25,370 nucleotides of DNA from Caryophanales bacterium UBA3835 (GTDB taxonomy: Bacteria > Bacillota_I > Bacilli_A > RFN20 > CAG-826). Numbering within the stretch: the stretch's first letter is position 1; every line of letters begins with the position of its first letter. Under the pieces are notes generated by a model. It was not told the DNA's origin. It did no database searches and saw only the letters and a program-made list of their open reading frames with translations. The stretch lies in the NCBI GenBank assembly GCA_002392945.1, contig DGHZ01000064.1, forward strand, positions 1 to 25,370, given 5' to 3'. Shown in pieces: positions 20,861 through 25,370 of this stretch. The translations under genes and the position numbers were made by a program.

Positions 20861-23089
20861 TTATTTACTGTAACAAGGATTATATTTGACGTTATAGATA
20901 ATAGTAGAAGCGTTATTAGTGATTTCTAATTGAGTCTTAGGATCTAAACGTTTAAATTGTTCTTCACTACCTTCATAGTAGAACATAATCTTTTCTTCTT
21001 CACTTCTAACTTGAACATTCTTAAATTCATTAGTCTCTTCATCAAATTCCGCTTTTGAGAAGGCTCCTTCTCCAACTTGCTCTAATGAAACTGGTAAGAA
21101 AACATGATGGATGTTGCCACTATTAACGAAGCAGCGTTTACCAATCTTTTTAAGTGAAGTAGGTAACAATAAATAATCGTTAAAGAATGTACTAGAGTAA
21201 GCTTCTAAATCAAATTCTCTAGCGTTAATAGGGAAATAAGTACCTTTTAAGCCATATCTATTAAAGAAGGCTCTACGAGATACTCTAACTACAGAGTCAT
21301 GTCTTAAAATGCCCTCTAATGGTTTAGAGTGTTCTCTATATTTATTACCATATCCATAAGAAGATATAGAAGTATATAAGCCCCCATCAATGATGTAGCC
21401 ATTAACTTCATCAGTAATTAAATATGTATCTCCTCTAACAGGATCATAATATGTGTTATAGGTATAATGCCAGTCAGGATCATGATCAATATATCTAGCC
21501 GCTAAGATTCTATCGCCTTCAGATTTAAATTCTTCTTGAGGAAGACCGCTAGAAACAATATTCTCTTCTAAATCAGTAAAGAAACGTAAGACTCCTTCTG
21601 CTGGATAAGTATAAACTTCTAATCTAATAACACATAGTTTAATATCACCGAAATTATCTTTGACGGTTTTATATTCTAATTTATCTCCAGGATAGCTTTT
21701 ATCTCCTGGCAAAAAAGGATATTTACCTTCAGGACGTAACACTCCTAATCTATTTGCACCCATTCTAATTTCATAACCTTTAGTTAGTTCTACAGAAGTA
21801 TCTTCTAGTTTAGTACCGATATCGCTAAATTTAGGTAAAGAGATAGAAGCGTCTTCATCTTCGTTAATATAATCCACTCTATTTAAAATAGAGGTATCAT
21901 AATCGTAATAATAAACTTTTCTAAAGTTATCAGTGGTTTCAAAACATTTCGCATATAAAGTAAGGTTACCGCTGTGTCTAGCTTCCATATCAAATACTTG
22001 GGTGCAGGCATGGTCTAAGAACCAACCACCGAATTTATATCCTTCTTTCATTACTGGATCAGGCATATCAACTTTTCCTGTAAGACCACTATACTTTGAG
22101 TGAGTTATATGACATCCATCTCCATCTTTATTAGTTGGTAGACCAATAACGTTATAATTTGGATAAAAGTGACGATCACTAGTTAATGGAGTAGAAAAGT
22201 CATTAATAATATTGTTCCAGTCATAAGTACTAATATCTTCTTTTAAAGTTGGATTTACTTTTTCGTTATCATTAACAGGAATTAATACATCTTTATCTTC
22301 TAAGTGGAAAATCGCTAAATGTTTATTATCAACTGTGCCACTTACTTTAAATGTTGCAGTGGATGAATATAATAATTTACCCACTCCATCTTTTCCTAAA
22401 TTATTATGAACTTCATAGCCAAAAGTATATTCACCTGGAAGAGTGTATTCTTCTGGACCTATTTTTTTAACAATTCTATTAGAAGGAATCTTTGATTCAT
22501 CTAATGGGAAATAATCATATGGTTTAATAGGTTTAGATAAATCTAATTTCATCGACTTATCTTCAACTTGAATCATCTCTTTAAGAAGTTTTTCTGAAGT
22601 ATCTTCTTCATATTTAAATTTTAATTCTTCAATAATTAAATCTTTACTTCCACGGTTAATTAAAGAGATATATGGTTTATCTAAAGTGACAAACATCCCA
22701 CCTGTAGTTTGACTGATTTGATAACTCTCAAAGCTATTAGGAGTGCTAGATATTCCAATTGCGTAGCCTCCTTCAGTAATATAACCACCATCATATGTAG
22801 CCTTTACATATAATTCTTTAATTCCTGGAACATAATTTTGTAAATAGATTCCTCCATACGCCCCTAAAGTGATAAATCCAGTAGGAGAATCTTCAATAAC
22901 TGTCTTTTCATCAAAATGGAAATGAACTCCAATTCGAGAGGTAATTTCTCCATCCACTAAATGGGTATCTTTATTAAAGACAATTTGATAATCAGGATCA
23001 ATTGGCTCTCCTCTAGGAGCGTCACTACCTCCACAACCCGCTAAAGGTAAAATTAATAAACTAGAGAATAGTAAGGCAAACTTCTTCAT
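20861..23089 (-). CDS. Surface lipoprotein with InlB-like repeat and BspA-type LRRs
   Basis: 742 residues from ATG at 23089; a GTG 9 nt upstream is an alternative start. Numbering here is from the ATG. The signal peptide ends with lipobox LAGC (Cys19), so the mature protein is lipid-anchored outside the cell. A Listeria-Bacteroides (InlB B-type) repeat lies around 339-385, with EGYKFGGWFLD and LTLYAK as its hallmarks. Residues ~605-690 hold BspA/LRR_5-like units such as SLKKIGKRCF and SLEQVGEGAF. Such proteins bind host surfaces or other cells in gut bacteria. The gene starts 1 nt after the stop of the upstream surface protein, sharing the AGGTAGGTG ribosome site region, so both are made together. 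The ligand is unknown. Confidence 0.88.
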   Translation of the reverse strand: MKKFALLFSSLLILPLAGCGGSDAPRGEPIDPDYQIVFNKDTHLVDGEITSRIGVHFHFDEKTVIEDSPTGFITLGAYGGIYLQNYVPGIKELYVKATYDGGYITEGGYAIGISSTPNSFESYQISQTTGGMFVTLDKPYISLINRGSKDLIIEELKFKYEEDTSEKLLKEMIQVEDKSMKLDLSKPIKPYDYFPLDESKIPSNRIVKKIGPEEYTLPGEYTFGYEVHNNLGKDGVGKLLYSSTATFKVSGTVDNKHLAIFHLEDKDVLIPVNDNEKVNPTLKEDISTYDWNNIINDFSTPLTSDRHFYPNYNVIGLPTNKDGDGCHITHSKYSGLTGKVDMPDPVMKEGYKFGGWFLDHACTQVFDMEARHSGNLTLYAKCFETTDNFRKVYYYDYDTSILNRVDYINEDEDASISLPKFSDIGTKLEDTSVELTKGYEIRMGANRLGVLRPEGKYPFLPGDKSYPGDKLEYKTVKDNFGDIKLCVIRLEVYTYPAEGVLRFFTDLEENIVSSGLPQEEFKSEGDRILAARYIDHDPDWHYTYNTYYDPVRGDTYLITDEVNGYIIDGGLYTSISSYGYGNKYREHSKPLEGILRHDSVVRVSRRAFFNRYGLKGTYFPINAREFDLEAYSSTFFNDYLLLPTSLKKIGKRCFVNSGNIHHVFLPVSLEQVGEGAFSKAEFDEETNEFKNVQVRSEEEKIMFYYEGSEEQFKRLDPKTQLEITNNASTIIYNVKYNPCYSK

Positions 23090-23090
23090 A

Positions 23091-25370
23091 TTAAGCACCT
23101 ACCTTTCTATATTCATAGATTCCTCTAATGACTGTATTTTGAGTGATACAGTCAAAAGACGTATCCCACCTAATAAAGACATATTCATAATTAGGATCTT
23201 CGCTAATCATATATTTATCTCTAATAGAGGCGTCTGGTGGAGTAGCGGCTTCTTGATTATAGACATTATCAATTGAAATGATATTACCTAGTCCATCAAC
23301 CCAAACCACATTCCAGTAATAATAATCAATATAAAGCATTTTAAAATATACTGGTTTTAAATGTTCATCATCTGGTACGTGATAAGTGCCACTATTAGGA
23401 TCATTTGGATCATAGTTCATTGTCTCGCCAGTATTTTCATTTAACCAGCCGACAAATTTCATGTATCTAGGAGCAACACCAACAGGAAGTTTCATATCTG
23501 TTCCCATTAAATAATCTCCAATATATTCATGGTATCCTTCTATTTTATCTTCAATATAAATTTTTTGCTTATTGTTATTAGTGAAATGAATATTAATAAT
23601 CTTCACTGGCTCATTAACTCCACTGCTACATTCATCAGTGACTTTCACTTGTACTTTTGCGGTGAATTCTGCGACTCCCGAGATATCTTTGATAGAGAAT
23701 TTGAAATCATCATAAACTATATGACCTCCTCCATCATCAATAAGACTACATTCGAAATAGTTTTTAGAATAATCACTCACGAACGCTCCATATCTAATCT
23801 TGGTGGAATCATTATGTTTTAAATCTTGGTGAGAAGCAGTCATTAATTTGCTATCAAAGACTCTAACACCTAATAAGTGATAATTATCTAAATCAATAAT
23901 AATTGGTTTTTCTTCATGATAATCTTCGTTAGTTACTTCTATTGTCTCTTCTTCTTTTTCAAAAGCGTCAATGGAGTTCGCATTACAGAATCCTAATAAG
24001 ATTACTGATTTAATTGGCCATTCAGAGGTAAAACCACCAAAAAGTAAAGCGACATCTACTCCCCACTTCACTCCTACGGATACTTCAAATTTACCACCAC
24101 AATGTTGGTTACAAATTAGTTCTTGTTCACTTCCCCAAGATAAATCAGATAATAAGTATCCTTGAGCGTCAACTGCTCCATAGGCTTTAATAAAGACTTC
24201 CGCGTGGAAGAATTTATAAAATCCCGCAATACCTATTCCAATAGAGGCTCTAATACCAACTTCCGCGTGGAAAGTACCCATAAAGCCAAATGATAAGTTT
24301 TTATCTTTTTGAGTTTGGGTATCTGAGCTAGGATCTGCTCCTTTGTTATTGTTGATACAAACATCAGTTCTATGCGTGTGGCTAGTGTAAGTCAAATCAC
24401 ATTCGACTGTAATTTGTAGTTGCCAATAAAAATCAATTTCAATACGGATATCTAGAGGGAAGAAATAATAACAGTCATATCTAATTAACGGATAGCTTTG
24501 TCCTGCAGCACTTGAAGTAGGAGAGTCACCATTAAATTTAGATTTCACAGTGTTATCTTTTTTAAATGCTTCTGTTAAGTCTTTTTCAATTCCTTCTTTA
24601 ATTTTTTCTTTATCTACTGGATATAAATTTGTAGAAATCGCAATCTTAAATTTGACTTCTTTAGTATCATCTTCTTCGACCTTTAATTCATATTTCACTC
24701 CAGTAGGAATAAACCACTTCCATTTAATCTTTAAAGAAGCAGAAATATCATACTTTGTTGTTTGTTTATAAGATAAGACTAACTTAACATCAAAATTCTT
24801 TTCAGGGGTGATATCTAAAGTAATGGTACAACCCCAAGTAAAAGTATCTCCATCAAACTTAATGTCAAATGCGACTTTTATATGTGCCGCCCAGTCAATA
24901 GCAGAACTACGATAATTTCTAGGAGAGATATTGTAATGATGATACATTCCCATCATCATGGTAATGATATCTTCATGTTGTAAGAAATATCTTCCTAGTT
25001 CATTCGCAGTTTCTTCTTCGCTACCAAATAATTCAAGATTTTCGATATTATCTTCGTTAACAGTGATTTTATCATTAACATCTAAGTTCTTATATAAGTC
25101 TTCACCTTGACAAGGTTCATAGCGGATAAATAAGCCCGCTCCATTAGGGTTATTAGAGATTTTAGAGACTTTGCCATACACTGTCTCTTTATTATCTTTT
25201 TCTAACGATAAATCAGAGATGCGGAAGAATTCGCCTACTTTAGCGGAGAATTCTCCATCATAAATGAAGTACGCTCCAAAAGCGTCGACATCAAAATATT
25301 GGACATTAGAGATATCATGATTTTTAAATTCATTATCAGACTTCACGACTTCATGCACACGATTGGAGTC
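23091..25370 (-). CDS. Large surface protein with InlB-like C-terminus, N-terminus cut by window edge
   Basis: At least 759 residues are visible. The frame remains open to the window end (DSNR before a GTG at 25358), so the true start probably lies outside; the GTG has no ribosome site. The visible part is beta-rich with many aromatic and acidic residues and includes a glycine-rich stretch around HAEVGIRASIGIGIAGFYKF. The last ~80 residues form an InlB-like repeat (VVWVDGLGNIISIDNV ... YVFIRWDTSF ... VIRGIYEY). Only Cys pairs and repeats hint at an extracellular location because the signal peptide is not seen. It is co-transcribed with the lipoprotein that follows. Adhesion is a likely role by analogy. 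Confidence 0.85.
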   Translation of the reverse strand, partial: DSNRVHEVVKSDNEFKNHDISNVQYFDVDAFGAYFIYDGEFSAKVGEFFRISDLSLEKDNKETVYGKVSKISNNPNGAGLFIRYEPCQGEDLYKNLDVNDKITVNEDNIENLELFGSEEETANELGRYFLQHEDIITMMMGMYHHYNISPRNYRSSAIDWAAHIKVAFDIKFDGDTFTWGCTITLDITPEKNFDVKLVLSYKQTTKYDISASLKIKWKWFIPTGVKYELKVEEDDTKEVKFKIAISTNLYPVDKEKIKEGIEKDLTEAFKKDNTVKSKFNGDSPTSSAAGQSYPLIRYDCYYFFPLDIRIEIDFYWQLQITVECDLTYTSHTHRTDVCINNNKGADPSSDTQTQKDKNLSFGFMGTFHAEVGIRASIGIGIAGFYKFFHAEVFIKAYGAVDAQGYLLSDLSWGSEQELICNQHCGGKFEVSVGVKWGVDVALLFGGFTSEWPIKSVILLGFCNANSIDAFEKEEETIEVTNEDYHEEKPIIIDLDNYHLLGVRVFDSKLMTASHQDLKHNDSTKIRYGAFVSDYSKNYFECSLIDDGGGHIVYDDFKFSIKDISGVAEFTAKVQVKVTDECSSGVNEPVKIINIHFTNNNKQKIYIEDKIEGYHEYIGDYLMGTDMKLPVGVAPRYMKFVGWLNENTGETMNYDPNDPNSGTYHVPDDEHLKPVYFKMLYIDYYYWNVVWVDGLGNIISIDNVYNQEAATPPDASIRDKYMISEDPNYEYVFIRWDTSFDCITQNTVIRGIYEYRKVGA

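Noticed and set aside
1..25370. Mycoplasma genetic code (TGA = Trp)
   Set aside because: Trp is written TGG throughout, and TGA ends several genes at sensible places, for example the HNH gene and the small ASCH gene.

Overview
The window is about two-thirds A+T, uses TGA as a stop and TGG for Trp, has AGGAGG-type ribosome sites, and carries InlB/BspA-like surface proteins. This fits a low-GC Gram-positive of the Bacilli/Mycoplasmatota/Erysipelotrichia type, probably an uncultured gut organism; the species cannot be read from the sequence.

Layout. (1) 1-702: 3' part of a multi-pass membrane protein. (2) 982-3075, minus strand: a two-gene unit with an ApeA-like HEPN protein and a partner of unknown function. 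(3) 3303-10385, minus: a complete type I restriction-modification operon, xre-hsdM-hsdS-hsdR, with nearly touching or overlapping genes behind an extended -10 promoter. (4) 10458-10694: a GC-richer island without a convincing gene. (5) 10717-12974, minus: an ASCH-PIN-GNAT gene interrupted by an in-frame stop, coupled to a small PUA/ASCH-like gene, ending at a strong terminator. (6) 13041-15748, minus: a three-gene operon (membrane-anchored HNH protein, small ASCH protein, SRA-like/NUDIX/DUF3883 fusion) bounded by a promoter and a terminator, with a candidate ~97-nt structured RNA at 15815-15911 just upstream on the same strand. (7) 16042-17736, plus: a membrane acyltransferase and an XRE regulator. 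(8) 17818-18029: a candidate type I toxin-antitoxin locus, a 19-residue hydrophobic peptide with an antisense RNA over its 3' half. (9) 18095-20211, plus: a DUF1016/YhcG-type PDDEXK nuclease, a metallophosphoesterase, and an array of eight palindromic repeats. Several repeats read as alternative versions of one short segment of the nuclease gene. (10) 20265-25370, minus: surface proteins, namely a partial large protein with InlB-like repeats, a lipoprotein, and a single-pass membrane protein.

Positions 982 to about 20200 look like a defence island. HEPN, PIN, HNH, DUF3883, DUF1016 and type I endonucleases occur together with several domains of the PUA/ASCH/SRA class, whose relatives bind modified bases. 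The points most worth following up are the repeat array that mirrors the DUF1016 gene, the toxin-antitoxin candidate, the HNH-ASCH-SRA/NUDIX/DUF3883 operon with its candidate RNA, and the nonsense codon in the PIN-GNAT gene.
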